In this document: positions 25,620-33,974 of the stretch, piece after piece
Numbering within the stretch: the stretch's first letter is position 1
Layout of the letters: each line of letters begins with the position of its first letter
Assembly (NCBI GenBank): GCA_050943335.1
Contig: JBMNOZ010000007.1
Location: 1-64,000 of the forward strand
Length of the DNA: 64,000 bases
Direction of reading: 5' to 3'
Source of the DNA: JBMNOZ01 sp050943335
GTDB taxonomy: Bacteria > Bacillota > Desulfitobacteriia > Desulfitobacteriales > Syntrophobotulaceae
Program-made: the position numbers and the translations under genes
The notes under the pieces: generated by a model
What the model was told of the DNA's origin: nothing
The model's database searches: none
The model's input: the letters and a program-made list of their open reading frames with translations, nothing else

Positions 25620-25645
25620 GCACCCCTTTAAGCGGGGTGTTTCTG
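25620..25645 (+). terminator. Short hairpin terminator after the MarR gene
   Basis: CACCCC (25621-25626) and GGGGTG (25634-25639) form a short GC-rich stem followed by TTTCT. It separates marR from the fumarase operon. Confidence 0.5.
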
Positions 25646-25732
25646 TGAGGTTTTCTAAAACCCCTTCTAAGTCTTAGGTTTTTATTGGCCTCAAAAGGGG
25701 GATTTGAGGTATACTTGAAGGGGTGAAAAAAT

Positions 25733-26611
25733 GTGAAACATGGAAAACAAAAACAACTGGGGGTTTGGGAAGTAACAGAGGCTGTTGAAAACCTCTGTAT
25801 GGAAACGAACTGCACGCTGGGGGAAGACGTGGTTCAAGCCCTTGAAAAGGTCCTCGGCGCTGAGGAATCCCCCCAAGGACGAGAGGTTTTAAAACTTTTA
25901 CTAGAAAACGCTGAATTAGCCGCTGCAAAAAAAGTCCCCATCTGCCAAGACACAGGGATGGCCGTGTTTTTTGTCGAAGTGGGCCAAGATTTACATATTA
26001 TAGGTGGTAGTCTGACGGAAGCTATCAATGAAGGGGTTCGCCGGGGCTACCGCAAAGGTTTTTTACGGAAGTCGGTTGTTAAGGATCCCTTTCAAAGGAT
26101 CAACACCGAGGATAACACCCCTGCTATTATTCATTACAATCTGGTGCCGGGAGATAAATTAACCCTTGTTTTTGCTCCCAAGGGTTTCGGAAGTGAAAAT
26201 ATGGGAGCTTTACAAATGTTTAAACCCGCTGATGGTTGGCCTGGGGTTTTGGATTTTGTGGTTAAAACCGTGGATAAGGCGGGAGCTAATGCTTGTCCGC
26301 CAGTGATAGTCGGGGTGGGAGTGGGCGGTACGATGGAGAAGGCAGCTCTGCTGGCGAAAAAAGCTTTGCTTAGACCTTTGGGAACAGCCCACCATAACCC
26401 TGAGTATGAAAAATTGGAAGGAGAACTTCTTCGAGAAATAAATAAGTTGGGGATAGGCCCCCAGGGGTTTGGCGGTCGGATCACCGCTTTAGCGGTGCAC
26501 ATGGAGGTTTATCCCACCCATATTGCTGGCTTGCCGGTGGCGGTGAATCTTAATTGCCACGCTTCTAGACAGCGGAAAGTGGTGTTGGAAGGGAGGGCGG
26601 CCAGTGAATGA
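25733..26611 (+). CDS. Class I fumarate hydratase, alpha subunit
   Basis: A 292-residue subunit of the two-subunit, iron-sulfur dependent fumarase (fumarate to L-malate). Cys ligands of the [4Fe-4S] cluster are seen in PICQDTGMAVFFVEVG (about residue 68), the ANACPPVIVGVGVGGTMEKA stretch (about residue 187) and LNCHASR near the end. The start is GTG at 25733. It overlaps the beta subunit gene by eight bases. The enzyme serves the reductive or oxidative branch of the TCA pathway in anaerobes. The related tartrate dehydratase has the same layout, but fumarase is more likely. Confidence 0.88.
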   Translation: MKHGKQKQLGVWEVTEAVENLCMETNCTLGEDVVQALEKVLGAEESPQGREVLKLLLENAELAAAKKVPICQDTGMAVFFVEVGQDLHIIGGSLTEAINEGVRRGYRKGFLRKSVVKDPFQRINTEDNTPAIIHYNLVPGDKLTLVFAPKGFGSENMGALQMFKPADGWPGVLDFVVKTVDKAGANACPPVIVGVGVGGTMEKAALLAKKALLRPLGTAHHNPEYEKLEGELLREINKLGIGPQGFGGRITALAVHMEVYPTHIAGLPVAVNLNCHASRQRKVVLEGRAASE

Positions 26612-27164
26612 CAAAGTGAAAAGGATTGAAGTGCCTCTTACTTCGAAGGTTATAGAAAGTTTAAACTGCGGGGATCGGGTCTTGTTAAGGGGCACGGTCT
26701 ACACCGCTAGGGATGCGGCCCATGAGAAGATGATAGAGGCTTTAAATAGAGGGGAAAGTCTCCCCTTTGATCTCCAAGGTCAAGTGCTTTATTTTGTGGG
26801 GCCGAGTCCTGCTACCCCGGAGCAGGTAATCGGCTCAGCCGGTCCGACCACGGCGGGAAGGATGGATAGTTATTCTCCCATTCTGTTGGAGTGGGGGTTG
26901 AAAGGGATGATTGGAAAAGGGGATCGCTCCCGAGAGGTGATCGCCTCTTTAGTAAAAAACAGAGCTGTCTATTTTGGAGCTATTGGTGGGGCCGGTGCTC
27001 TATTGGCGGATTCTATTGTAAGTTCCGAGGTGATCGCTTATCCTGAATTGGGAACAGAAGCAATTCGCCGCTTAGAAATTAAGGATTTCCCGGCGATAGT
27101 TTTAATCGATAGCCGAGGAGAAAACTTATATGTCCGCGGGAAAAAAGAATACCGCCGGATTTAA
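26604..27164 (+). CDS. Class I fumarate hydratase, beta subunit
   Basis: A 186-residue subunit matching the C-terminal (fumerase_C) domain of class I fumarases: CGDRVLLRGTVYTARDAAHEKMIEAL, YFVGPSPATPEQVIGSAGPTTAGRMDSYSPILLEWGLKGMIGKG, and YFGAIGGAGALLADSIVSSEVIAYPELGTEAI. Together with the alpha subunit it makes the active enzyme. The start ATG lies inside the end of the alpha gene, showing translational coupling. Confidence 0.88.
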   Translation: MNDKVKRIEVPLTSKVIESLNCGDRVLLRGTVYTARDAAHEKMIEALNRGESLPFDLQGQVLYFVGPSPATPEQVIGSAGPTTAGRMDSYSPILLEWGLKGMIGKGDRSREVIASLVKNRAVYFGAIGGAGALLADSIVSSEVIAYPELGTEAIRRLEIKDFPAIVLIDSRGENLYVRGKKEYRRI

Positions 27165-27209
27165 AGAAGGCGATGAGCAATACTTTACAGAGGAGGCAGG
27201 CAAAAGGGA

Positions 27210-27935
27210 ATGTCTTCTAGAAAAAATAATACCAGTAGCAAAACTAAGGCTGGCTGGGCGCTGTCTTTGTTGACCCTGGGTGGCGGCTTTCTCTTGCTCA
27301 TTGTTATTTTTTTGACTTCTGTAAACCATAGTGTTTTTAGGCTTGACTTTTACCGCACGGAATATATTAAAATGCAAAGCAGCGCCAAGGTCGGCATTTC
27401 AGAACAGGAATTAATGAGCTCAACTGAAAAATTATTGGCTTATATAAAAGGTGATCTGGAGGATCTTAGGTTTAAGGCTGTGGTTAAGGGGACGGAGAGG
27501 CAATTCCTTAGTGAGCGGGAGATAGCTCATATGGTTGATGTCCGGGATCTCTATAGGCAAGCTATGATGGTTAGAAATGGAGGAATAGCTCTCCTGATTA
27601 TTCTTTTTATAACAACCTTGTGGCTGGCGGGAAAGAAGTTTTGGCGTTTTTGGGCGCGGGGTTACTTAGGAGCTTTTGTGCTCTGTTTAGGTTTAGCTGC
27701 GATCTTATTCTGGGGAATGAAGAGCGATTTTACAACGTTTTGGACTAATTTTCATCTTTTGTTTTTTACCAATGATTTATGGAGATTGGATCCCGCTACA
27801 GATGTCCTGATTCAGATGTTTCCGGAACAGTTTTTTTATAATTTAGCATTCCGAGTTTTGTTATCTTTTTCAGGAGTTGCCTTGTTTATAGCAATTTTGG
27901 CAGGAATAGCTTTGAAAATAATTAGGACAAGATAA
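27210..27935 (+). CDS. TIGR01906/DUF1461 family integral membrane protein
   Basis: A 241-residue protein with four clear membrane segments: residues about 12-35, 120-140, 148-172 and 215-238. Between the first and second lies an outside loop with LMSSTEKLLAYIKGDLEDLRF and the family pattern SEREIAHMVDVRDLYRQAMMVRNGG. Matches the DUF1461 membrane family, of unknown function. It follows the fumarase genes by 45 bases and precedes rph, so it may belong to the same transcript. Confidence 0.78.
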   Translation: MSSRKNNTSSKTKAGWALSLLTLGGGFLLLIVIFLTSVNHSVFRLDFYRTEYIKMQSSAKVGISEQELMSSTEKLLAYIKGDLEDLRFKAVVKGTERQFLSEREIAHMVDVRDLYRQAMMVRNGGIALLIILFITTLWLAGKKFWRFWARGYLGAFVLCLGLAAILFWGMKSDFTTFWTNFHLLFFTNDLWRLDPATDVLIQMFPEQFFYNLAFRVLLSFSGVALFIAILAGIALKIIRTR

Positions 27936-28001
27936 TATAATCGGCTTTAAGATGAGGCTTAAATAATTAAGAAAAATTTCGGAAGGGAAGGAATAACCAG
28001 G

Positions 28002-28760
28002 ATGTTAAGATTTGACGGACGTAAGTTTGATGAAATAAGACCGGTAAAGATAACTAGGAGATTTACTGAGATTCCAGAAGGGTCGGTTTTAATCGAAGTC
28101 GGAAAAACAAAAGTACTCTGTACCGCTTCTATTGAGGAAAAAGTCCCGCCTTTTCAAAAAGGCACCGGGCAAGGCTGGGTGACGGCAGAATACTCCATGA
28201 TCCCCAGAGCAACCGAGATTCGCAACCAAAGGGAGGCGGCTAGGGGCAAACTAAGCGGCAGAACTATGGAGATCCAAAGGCTTATCGGGCGTTCTTTACG
28301 GGCCATAGTGGATACTTCTAAACTGGGGGAAAGAACAATTTGGCTCGATTGCGATGTTTTACAGGCCGACGGGGGGACAAGAACAGCAGCTATTACCGGA
28401 GCTTACGTTGCCTTGGTGGATGCTGTCAGGTATTTATTAGCCAACGAGTTGATTAGTGAGAATCCTTTAACCGACAGTATCGCTGCGATTTCAGTCGGAT
28501 TGGTAGATGGGGAGGTTCTTGTGGATTTGGCTTATGTAGAGGACTCTAAAGCAGAAGTGGATATGAATATTGTGATGACCGGTTCGGGTAAATTTGTTGA
28601 ACTTCAAGGGACTGCTGAAGAGTCGCCTTTTGGGATATCAGATTTAAACAACTTTTTAGAATTAGGAAGACGAGCTATTGAACAACTTTCAGAGTATCAG
28701 AGGAAAGCGCTGGCAGATGGGAATGAAGAAGATGAAGATTCTATTGGCGACGACCAATAA
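28002..28760 (+). CDS. rph: Ribonuclease PH
   Basis: A 252-residue phosphate-dependent 3'-5' exoribonuclease that trims tRNA 3' ends. Family motifs are present: MLRFDGRKFDEIRPVKI at the start, GTGQGWVTAEYSMIPRAT, the phosphate-binding GKLSGRTMEIQRLIGRSLR, and WLDCDVLQADGGTRTAAITGAYVAL. A GGAAGGGAAGGA site precedes the ATG. It overlaps the start of rdgB, a common pairing in Firmicutes, and lies upstream of five tRNA genes whose transcripts it could process. The acidic C-terminal tail (NEEDEDSIGDDQ) is longer than usual. Confidence 0.95.
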   Translation: MLRFDGRKFDEIRPVKITRRFTEIPEGSVLIEVGKTKVLCTASIEEKVPPFQKGTGQGWVTAEYSMIPRATEIRNQREAARGKLSGRTMEIQRLIGRSLRAIVDTSKLGERTIWLDCDVLQADGGTRTAAITGAYVALVDAVRYLLANELISENPLTDSIAAISVGLVDGEVLVDLAYVEDSKAEVDMNIVMTGSGKFVELQGTAEESPFGISDLNNFLELGRRAIEQLSEYQRKALADGNEEDEDSIGDDQ

Positions 28761-29346
28761 GGGGAAAATAAATGAGTTCCGCCGGCTTTTGGAGACTTCA
28801 ACGATTGAGGTTCTATCCCTGCACTCTTTTCCGGAGTTGCCGGAGATTGAGGAAAATGGGAGGACCTTTGCTGAGAATGCCTTTATAAAAGCTCGGACAG
28901 CGGCTCAACTAACAAATTTGCTCACCATTGCCGATGACTCGGGTCTGGAAGTAGAGGCTCTAAAAGGAGCTCCGGGGATTTATTCCGCCCGTTATGCCGG
29001 CGAACCAAAAGATGATGGACGTAATATTGAAAAACTTTTGGCCGAGCTGGAGGAAATAAACCCCAGCGAAAGCTTTAGTCCCGAGAAAAGAAGGGCTCGT
29101 TTCCGTTGTTGTCTGGCTATTGTGGACCCAGAGGGAGAGGAGCACTTAGTCGAAGGAACCGTAGAGGGTTATATTTTAACGAAACCGAGAGGAACCGGAG
29201 GATTCGGTTATGACCCTGTTTTTTACGTTCCGGAATTCAACAAGACAATGGCGGAATTAACAATGGCGGAAAAAAATTCAATCAGCCATCGGGCGCAAGC
29301 TTTTCAAAAGGCAGTGCCGATAATCAAAAATATTTTGAAACAATAA
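28732..29346 (+). CDS. rdgB: XTP/dITP pyrophosphatase (Ham1/RdgB)
   Basis: A 204-residue house-cleaning enzyme that hydrolyses non-canonical purine triphosphates (XTP, ITP, dITP). Motifs: MKILLATTNKGKINEFRRLL, PEIEENGRTFAENAFIKA, TIADDSGLEVEALKGAPGIYSARYAG, and GTGGFGYDPVFYVPEFNKTMAEL with SHRAQAF near the end. The ATG at 28732 was chosen because the protein then begins exactly as the family does; a start at 28723 is possible. The 5' end overlaps rph by 29 bases. Confidence 0.93.
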   Translation: MKILLATTNKGKINEFRRLLETSTIEVLSLHSFPELPEIEENGRTFAENAFIKARTAAQLTNLLTIADDSGLEVEALKGAPGIYSARYAGEPKDDGRNIEKLLAELEEINPSESFSPEKRRARFRCCLAIVDPEGEEHLVEGTVEGYILTKPRGTGGFGYDPVFYVPEFNKTMAELTMAEKNSISHRAQAFQKAVPIIKNILKQ

Positions 29347-29403
29347 TATTTAGAAAAGGAAAAAGATTTCAAGGCTATTTAGAATCTTTCCTACAAATGT
29401 TTC

Positions 29404-29432
29404 TTGACTAGAAATTTTTCTTGGGCTATACT
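29404..29432 (+). promoter_or_regulatory. Strong promoter of the tRNA cluster
   Basis: TTGACT (29404-29409) and TATACT (29427-29432) are separated by exactly 17 bases, about 20 bases upstream of tRNA-Pro. Confidence 0.85.
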
Positions 29433-29452
29433 ATTCATTGTCACAAAAGTGG

Positions 29453-29529
29453 CGGGGTATAGCGCAGCTTGGTAGCGCGCCTGCCTTGGGAGCAGGAGGC
29501 CGGGGGTTCAAATCCCTCTGCCCCGACCA
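29453..29529 (+). tRNA. tRNA-Pro (TGG)
   Basis: Acceptor arms CGGGGTA and TGCCCCG pair fully, the CCA end is encoded, and the anticodon loop CTTGGGA in a CCTGC/GCAGG stem gives anticodon TGG. GGTTCAAATCC forms the T arm. Confidence 0.97.
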
Positions 29530-29565
29530 GATACTAAAAATTAGGGATTTGAACGCGTAATACGC

Positions 29566-29631
29566 CCTATGGAAGTATTACGCCTGACCGGAGGGAAGGC
29601 TACCGACTGGTAGCGACCTATGGAAGTATTA
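29566..29631 (+). repeat. Tandem-spaced 15-base repeat between tRNA-Pro and tRNA-Arg
   Basis: CCTATGGAAGTATTA occurs at 29566-29580 and again at 29617-29631, 51 bases apart. It lies in the longest spacer of the tRNA cluster and overlaps the copy of the 27-base repeat shared with 30991-31017. Confidence 0.7.
29576..29602 (+). repeat. 27-base direct repeat, copy 1
   Basis: The 27 bases at 29576-29602 (beginning TATTACGCCTGACCGG and ending GGGAAGGCTA) are identical to 30991-31017, 1415 bases downstream beyond the lipoprotein gene. Confidence 0.9.
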
Positions 29632-29655
29632 AAAGCAAAAATTTTATAAGAACAT

Positions 29656-29732
<77 letters not shown>

Positions 29733-29739
29733 TAAACGT

Positions 29740-29816
29740 GGTGGGTGTGGTGAAGTGGTTAACACACCGGATTGTGGCTCCGGCATGCGTGGGTTCAAAT
29801 CCCATCATCCACCCCA
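29740..29816 (+). tRNA. tRNA-His (GTG)
   Basis: Acceptor GTGGGTG pairs with CATCCAC, with the extra G at -1 (29740) opposite C73 as expected for His. The anticodon is GTG in the loop ATTGTGGCT, and CCA is encoded. Confidence 0.95.
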
Positions 29817-29929
29817 ATATAAAAAAATACGTACAAATCAAGGGTTTGCAAGTTTTTGAAATGATTTAAAAACAGTGCAATCCGGTGAGGTACAGAAAAT
29901 AGAATCCAGTGTGTTGTTTGTTTAGGTTT

Positions 29930-30004
29930 TGGGGTATAGCCAAGCGGTAAGGCATCGGACTCTGACTCCGACATTCGATGGTTCGAATCCATCTACCCCA
30001 GCCA
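29930..30004 (+). tRNA. tRNA-Gln (CTG)
   Basis: Acceptor TGGGGTA pairs with TACCCCA, CCA is encoded, and the loop CTCTGAC in a TCGGA/TCCGA stem gives anticodon CTG. This isoacceptor reads CAG only, so another Gln tRNA (TTG) must exist elsewhere. Confidence 0.95.
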
Positions 30005-30045
30005 TTTTATGAAAGAAGTTTTGGTTTTGTATAATTAATTATCAT

Positions 30046-30130
30046 GCGGAAGTGGCGGAACTGGCAGACGCGCTAGACTTAGGATCTAGTGCCGCAAGGC
30101 GTGGGGGTTCAAGTCCCTTCTTCCGCACCA
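30046..30130 (+). tRNA. tRNA-Leu (TAG)
   Basis: A class II tRNA with a long variable arm (TGCCGCAAGGCG). Acceptor GCGGAAG pairs with CTTCCGC, CCA is encoded, and the loop CTTAGGA gives anticodon TAG. Its 3' part is the source of the 17-base repeat found again at 31084. Confidence 0.96.
30112..30128 (+). repeat. 17-base direct repeat inside tRNA-Leu 3' end, copy 1
   Basis: AGTCCCTTCTTCCGCAC in the T-arm and acceptor part of tRNA-Leu is repeated exactly at 31084-31100. The two copies bracket 955 bases containing one AT-rich lipoprotein gene. Confidence 0.9.
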
Positions 30131-30225
30131 ACAAAGATATGGAAGTTTTACAGGAATGTAAAACTTTTTTGATTTTTATAAGGAATGATGTGGTAAAATG
30201 GAAAAAAAGCTTATTGGAGGTAAAA

Positions 30226-30810
30226 ATGAGGAAGAGTATTGTTTTGATTTTAGTTTTATTTTTATTTATTGTCGGTTGCAGTCAAGGTGATATTGCAGAA
30301 ACAAATGAAACTTCTGATTTCCGCGATGTTACATGGGGTATGAGTAAAGATGAAGTTGAAGAGGTTGAGGAAGCTGAATTTATATCAAGTGATGAAGATG
30401 AGCTCATGTACCTGGTAGAAATTGGAGGAGATGAATATTATTTAATGTATAATTTTGTTGACGATAAGTTATATGAGGCGGGATATCTTATAATGGATGA
30501 GGTTGCTGATGATTCTTATATTGATTTATATGAGAAAAATAAAAGTTATTTGACTGAGAAATATGGAGAGCCAATCAAGGACGAAGTTATTTGGGATGAA
30601 GGTGTTGCTGAAAGCGAAAGTGATCTTTGGTTTCATATATCTAAAGGCGAATTAACATATTTAGCTGCATGGGAAAACGATAATACGGAAGTATTTCTTG
30701 TTTTACGTGGTCATAATGATAATAATGTATTAGGTATCGATTATCGTAGTAAAGAGTATTATCCGCTTGCGGAAGATAAACAAGATACTGACATTCTAAA
30801 TAAGTTATAA
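30226..30810 (+). CDS. Small lipoprotein of unknown function, AT-rich
   Basis: A 194-residue lipoprotein starting at ATG 30226 behind a TTGGAGG site; an in-frame extension back into tRNA-Leu is an artefact. The signal peptide ends in a lipobox IVGC (Cys at about residue 18). The mature protein is strongly acidic and begins FRDVTWGMSKDEVEEVE, a motif of an uncharacterised Clostridial lipoprotein group, followed by beta-rich stretches (YYLMYNFVDDKLYEAGYLI, LWFHISKGELTYLAAW). Codon use is more AT-rich than in neighbouring genes, and the gene is bracketed by direct repeats derived from the tRNA region, both signs of acquisition or rearrangement. Function is unknown. Confidence 0.75.
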   Translation: MRKSIVLILVLFLFIVGCSQGDIAETNETSDFRDVTWGMSKDEVEEVEEAEFISSDEDELMYLVEIGGDEYYLMYNFVDDKLYEAGYLIMDEVADDSYIDLYEKNKSYLTEKYGEPIKDEVIWDEGVAESESDLWFHISKGELTYLAAWENDNTEVFLVLRGHNDNNVLGIDYRSKEYYPLAEDKQDTDILNKL

Positions 30811-30930
30811 TAAATCACTTGTGTAAATCGCAATCCAGTGATATTATGGTCAAATATCCAGGAAGGTTTAATGGGGAAGAAACCAGGTTTTTGCGGGTTT
30901 TGGGGTTTGTGCGTTCATCCACCCTGTAAG

Positions 30931-30966
30931 TAAATAAAGCTTTGTCAAATGGCAAAGCTTTATTTA
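30931..30966. terminator. Bidirectional hairpin terminator
   Basis: TAAATAAAGCTTTG (30931-30944) and CAAAGCTTTATTTA (30953-30966) form a perfect 14-bp stem with an 8-base loop and T-rich 3' arm, 120 bases after the lipoprotein stop codon. Confidence 0.7.
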
Positions 30967-30990
30967 TTAGGAAAAGGGGATTTTTCGCCC

Positions 30991-31017
30991 TATTACGCCT
31001 GACCGGAGGGAAGGCTA
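30991..31017 (+). repeat. 27-base direct repeat, copy 2
   Basis: Identical to 29576-29602 from the tRNA-Pro/tRNA-Arg spacer. The base context before it is also similar (CGCCCTAT) but lacks the five bases GGAAG present in copy 1. Confidence 0.9.
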
Positions 31018-31083
31018 GGGAGGGAAATCCTTCTATAGTCCTATTGTTATCCAGGCATGAAAATGAGCGAAGCGAATGGCGTG

Positions 31084-31100
31084 AGTCCCTTCTTCCGCAC
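31084..31100 (+). repeat. 17-base direct repeat of the tRNA-Leu 3' end, copy 2
   Basis: Exact copy of 30112-30128. Flanks are also partly alike: GGCGTG precedes both, with the intervening GGGGTTCA missing here, and CAC-TAAGATA follows versus CACCAACAAAGATA in the tRNA copy. No complete tRNA can be folded here. The rest of the 450-base gap (30811-31263) is non-coding. Confidence 0.85.
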
Positions 31101-31210
31101 TAAGATACGTTGCAAAAGCTTTACTAAAACGTAAATATTTTCTTGTATTAATAAAAGAACGGGTGCAAGGACACGAAAGAATCGACCCTCTGTGTTTTTC
31201 TGCGTTTTCT

Positions 31211-31239
31211 TTGTCTCTGACCTGTTTTTTGTGTATACT
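31211..31239 (+). promoter_or_regulatory. Promoter of the lipid glycosyltransferase gene
   Basis: TTGTCT (31211-31216) and TATACT (31234-31239, with a TGTG extension before it) are 17 bases apart, 25 bases before the start codon. Confidence 0.6.
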
Positions 31240-31263
31240 ACAGATAGAGGGAGGGGGGTTAAA

Positions 31264-32424
31264 GTGCCCGACCGTTCCGTTTTATTATTATCTTCCAAAT
31301 TTGGTGAAGGACATTTAAAAGCGGGCGAAGCTTTGACAACCATATTTGAACGTTCCAACTTTGCCGTCCGTCATCTCGATTTTGGAGCCTTATTTTTTAG
31401 GAAAACCGATTTTGTCATGCGCTCGGCTTATATGAACATGATCAGGAAAACGCCCCGGCTTTGGCGTTTGATTTATGACAAGACTAGTGATTCCAAGTTG
31501 GAAGGTTATAATAAAATTATCCATAAAATTAATTCCAGGGATCTTTTATCTTATATTAGAGAAAGTAAACCTGAAGCTATAGTTTGTACCCACTTTTTTC
31601 CGGCGGGGATCTTAAGCGGGATGAAAAGGAGAGGCTTATTGTCTGTTCCTCTTGTAACTGTTGTCACCGATTACCTTGTCCATCGGATCTGGGCTAGCCA
31701 AGGAACCGACCTTTATCTAGTTGGCTGTCGGGATGCCTATTCCAGATTGGTAAAGGCGGGTATACAGTCTTCAAAGATTAAGATTACCGGAATCCCGGTC
31801 CGGGTCTGTTTTGAAGAAACTTATTCTAAAACTGTTTGCAAACGAAGGCTCCAGTTAGACCCAGAAAAGCTGACCGTTTTAATCATGGGGGTTACTGGAA
31901 TTTTTGCCAGAAAAAAAATCGCTGTTTTAGAAGCATTGTTTAATTTGGCAGATACAATCCCCGTTCAGTTTGTGGTAATCTGTGGCTCAGATAAGGAATC
32001 TTTTGCCTTTCTAAAATGTTACGCAGATCGGGAACATGGGATTAAGATTTTGGGTTATATTGAAAATATTCATGAATACATGGCGGCTTCAGATTTGATT
32101 ATTTCTAAAGGCGGAGCCCTGACAATTAGCGAAGCTTTAACAATAGGACTGCCGGTCATAATTTACAAGCCCATCCCGGGTCACGAAACGGGGAACGCTG
32201 TTTTTGTTGAACAGGGAGGAGCTGGCAAAATGATCAGTTTCGATGAGGAACTAGTCAGTCAGGTAGCATATTTATTATCGGATCAGAGTAAGCTAACAGA
32301 AATGAGTCTCGCGGCCCGCAATTTAGTGCCCCGCCATTCCGCTGAAAACGGGGTTAAGGCTATTTTAAGCCTGCTGCCCGAAGGCAAATGTATTCGTGAA
32401 TATCAAAGTAAACAAACCGTCTAA
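31264..32424 (+). CDS. MGDG-synthase/UgtP-like diacylglycerol glycosyltransferase
   Basis: A 386-residue GT28-type glycosyltransferase. The GTG at 31264 was chosen because GGAGGGGGG lies right before it and the protein then starts with the family pattern VLLLSSKFGEGHLKAGEAL; an ORF extension to 31192 reads through the promoter. The N-terminal half matches the MGDG_synth domain (VCTHFFPAGILSGMKRRG, VTVVTDYLVHRIWASQGTDLYLVG), and the C-terminal half has the UDP-sugar site VISKGGALTISEALTIGLPVIIYKPIPGHETGNAVFVEQGGA. It likely adds sugars to diacylglycerol for membrane glycolipids. It stands alone. Confidence 0.88.
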   Translation: MPDRSVLLLSSKFGEGHLKAGEALTTIFERSNFAVRHLDFGALFFRKTDFVMRSAYMNMIRKTPRLWRLIYDKTSDSKLEGYNKIIHKINSRDLLSYIRESKPEAIVCTHFFPAGILSGMKRRGLLSVPLVTVVTDYLVHRIWASQGTDLYLVGCRDAYSRLVKAGIQSSKIKITGIPVRVCFEETYSKTVCKRRLQLDPEKLTVLIMGVTGIFARKKIAVLEALFNLADTIPVQFVVICGSDKESFAFLKCYADREHGIKILGYIENIHEYMAASDLIISKGGALTISEALTIGLPVIIYKPIPGHETGNAVFVEQGGAGKMISFDEELVSQVAYLLSDQSKLTEMSLAARNLVPRHSAENGVKAILSLLPEGKCIREYQSKQTV

Positions 32425-32577
32425 TCAGACAGGGACTGGACTGGTTTTTTTCTTGCTTCTTTATAAAAGTTTTGCTAATATGAATTAGTATGTTTTTGAT
32501 TGTGTTTGTATAATGGACGGATTGGAAACAATATCCTAAGAACGAAATTATATATATGAATCCAAGGAGGAGCAGTT

Positions 32578-33912
32578 ATGGCTGTTAAGGTGGAACAAAA
32601 GGAAAAAGGAAAGGTCTCATTGGAAGTCTCAGTAGAGGCCGAACAGGTTACAAAGGCTTATGATCAAGTTGCTAGAAAGGCTTCTTTAGAGATGAATATT
32701 CCCGGTTTTCGGAAAGGGAAAGCACCTCGGTATATAGTAGAAAAATACATTGATAAAGGCTATTTAAGGGATCGGGTTATTGAAATTTTAATTCAGTCGT
32801 CTCTTTTTAAAGCAATTCAAGAATCAGAAGTAATTCCGGTATCCACTCCCAAAGTAGATGTGATGCAAATCGAAGAGGGCAAGGAGTTCATCTTCGTGGC
32901 GGAAATAGAAGTCAAGCCTGAGGTTGAACTTGGTCAGTATACCGGCTTAGTGGTAGAGAAAAAGACCGCTGAAGTGACCGATGAAGAGGTGGAAGAAAAT
33001 TTAAAACGGCGGCAAGAAATGTACGCCAGGCTGCTCCCAGTCGATCGACCGGTTGAAGAGGGAGATATTGTTACTATTGATTTTGAAGGATTTGTTGACG
33101 GTGCTCCTTTTGAAGGGGGCCAGATGGAAAACCATGATTTAACTGTCGGCTCAGGCCAATTTATTCCGGGGTTTGAGGAACAATTAATCGGAGCCGAAAG
33201 AGGGCAGGATCTTGAAATTAAGGTTCGTTTTCCTAAAGATTACCCTAAAGAAGATCTAGCCGACAAAGAGGCTCTGTTCAAGGTTAAGATCAAAGTTGTT
33301 AAAGAGAAAGTACTATCAGAATTAGATGATGAATTCGCTAAAGACGTCAGTGAGTTTGAAACCTTAGAGGAGTTAAAAGCGGATATAAAGCAGAACTTGC
33401 TTGCTGTTGCTCAGCAGAATATTGAGAGCGAATACCGGGCAGAGGTTTTAAAACAAGTAGTTGATAATGCCAGTGTAGAGATTCCCGAGGGTATGATTGA
33501 AGAGAGAGCCGAAATGTATGTTCAAGACATGGGCAACAAGCTAGCCTCTCAAGGAATACCCGAGAAATATTGCACTGAATATATTAATTCTAACAGAGAA
33601 AAATTAAAAGAGTCTTATCGAACCCAAGCTGCTAAAGATATTAAAACCGAACTTGTTCTAGAAGCTATTGGTGAAAAGGAACAGATCAAGGCATCGGACG
33701 AGGATTTGGAAAGAGAAATTCAAAAGATAGCTTCAGAATATAATATGAAACCAGCAGAATTATTAGAAAAGTTAAAGGCTAGTGGCGAGATCCATTGGCT
33801 TAGACAAAGATTAACAGCAAATGCGGTCATCGATTTTATACTTGACAACGTTGCTGAAAAGGAGGATACTAGTTCGGAAATAGAGAATACTTTAAATGAG
33901 AAACAAGAATAA
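32578..33912 (+). CDS. tig: Trigger factor (ribosome-associated chaperone and PPIase)
   Basis: A 444-residue trigger factor. The ribosome-binding domain carries the signature NIPGFRKGKAPRYIVEKYI (residues about 39-57), followed by an FKBP-type prolyl isomerase domain (about 160-245, EGDIVTIDFEGFVDG, GSGQFIPGFEEQLIGAERGQ) and a C-terminal helical domain. It binds nascent chains at the ribosome exit. A perfect AAGGAGGAG site precedes the ATG. It is followed by clpX after 62 bases with no clpP between them. Confidence 0.96.
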   Translation: MAVKVEQKEKGKVSLEVSVEAEQVTKAYDQVARKASLEMNIPGFRKGKAPRYIVEKYIDKGYLRDRVIEILIQSSLFKAIQESEVIPVSTPKVDVMQIEEGKEFIFVAEIEVKPEVELGQYTGLVVEKKTAEVTDEEVEENLKRRQEMYARLLPVDRPVEEGDIVTIDFEGFVDGAPFEGGQMENHDLTVGSGQFIPGFEEQLIGAERGQDLEIKVRFPKDYPKEDLADKEALFKVKIKVVKEKVLSELDDEFAKDVSEFETLEELKADIKQNLLAVAQQNIESEYRAEVLKQVVDNASVEIPEGMIEERAEMYVQDMGNKLASQGIPEKYCTEYINSNREKLKESYRTQAAKDIKTELVLEAIGEKEQIKASDEDLEREIQKIASEYNMKPAELLEKLKASGEIHWLRQRLTANAVIDFILDNVAEKEDTSSEIENTLNEKQE

Positions 33913-33932
33913 TTAAGACTAAGCTAAACGAA

Positions 33933-33960
33933 ACTCCGAGAAATTTAGAAATTTCGGAGT
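33933..33960. promoter_or_regulatory. Inverted repeat between tig and clpX
   Basis: ACTCCGA (33933-33939) and TCGGAGT (33954-33960) flank an AAATTT-AG-AAATTT centre, giving a stem with a bulged G. There is no T tract, and the clpX ribosome binding site follows directly. It may stabilise or separate the tig and clpX messages. Confidence 0.5.
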
Positions 33961-33974
33961 AAAGGGGTGAGCAG

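Noticed and set aside
30052..30225. N-terminal extension of the lipoprotein ORF into tRNA-Leu
   Set aside because: It reads through a functional tRNA; the ATG at 30226 has an ideal ribosome binding site and signal peptide.
31047..31358. 103-residue minus-strand ORF before the lipid glycosyltransferase
   Set aside because: It covers the promoter and start of the real gene and the repeat-derived sequence; no family or ribosome binding site supports it.
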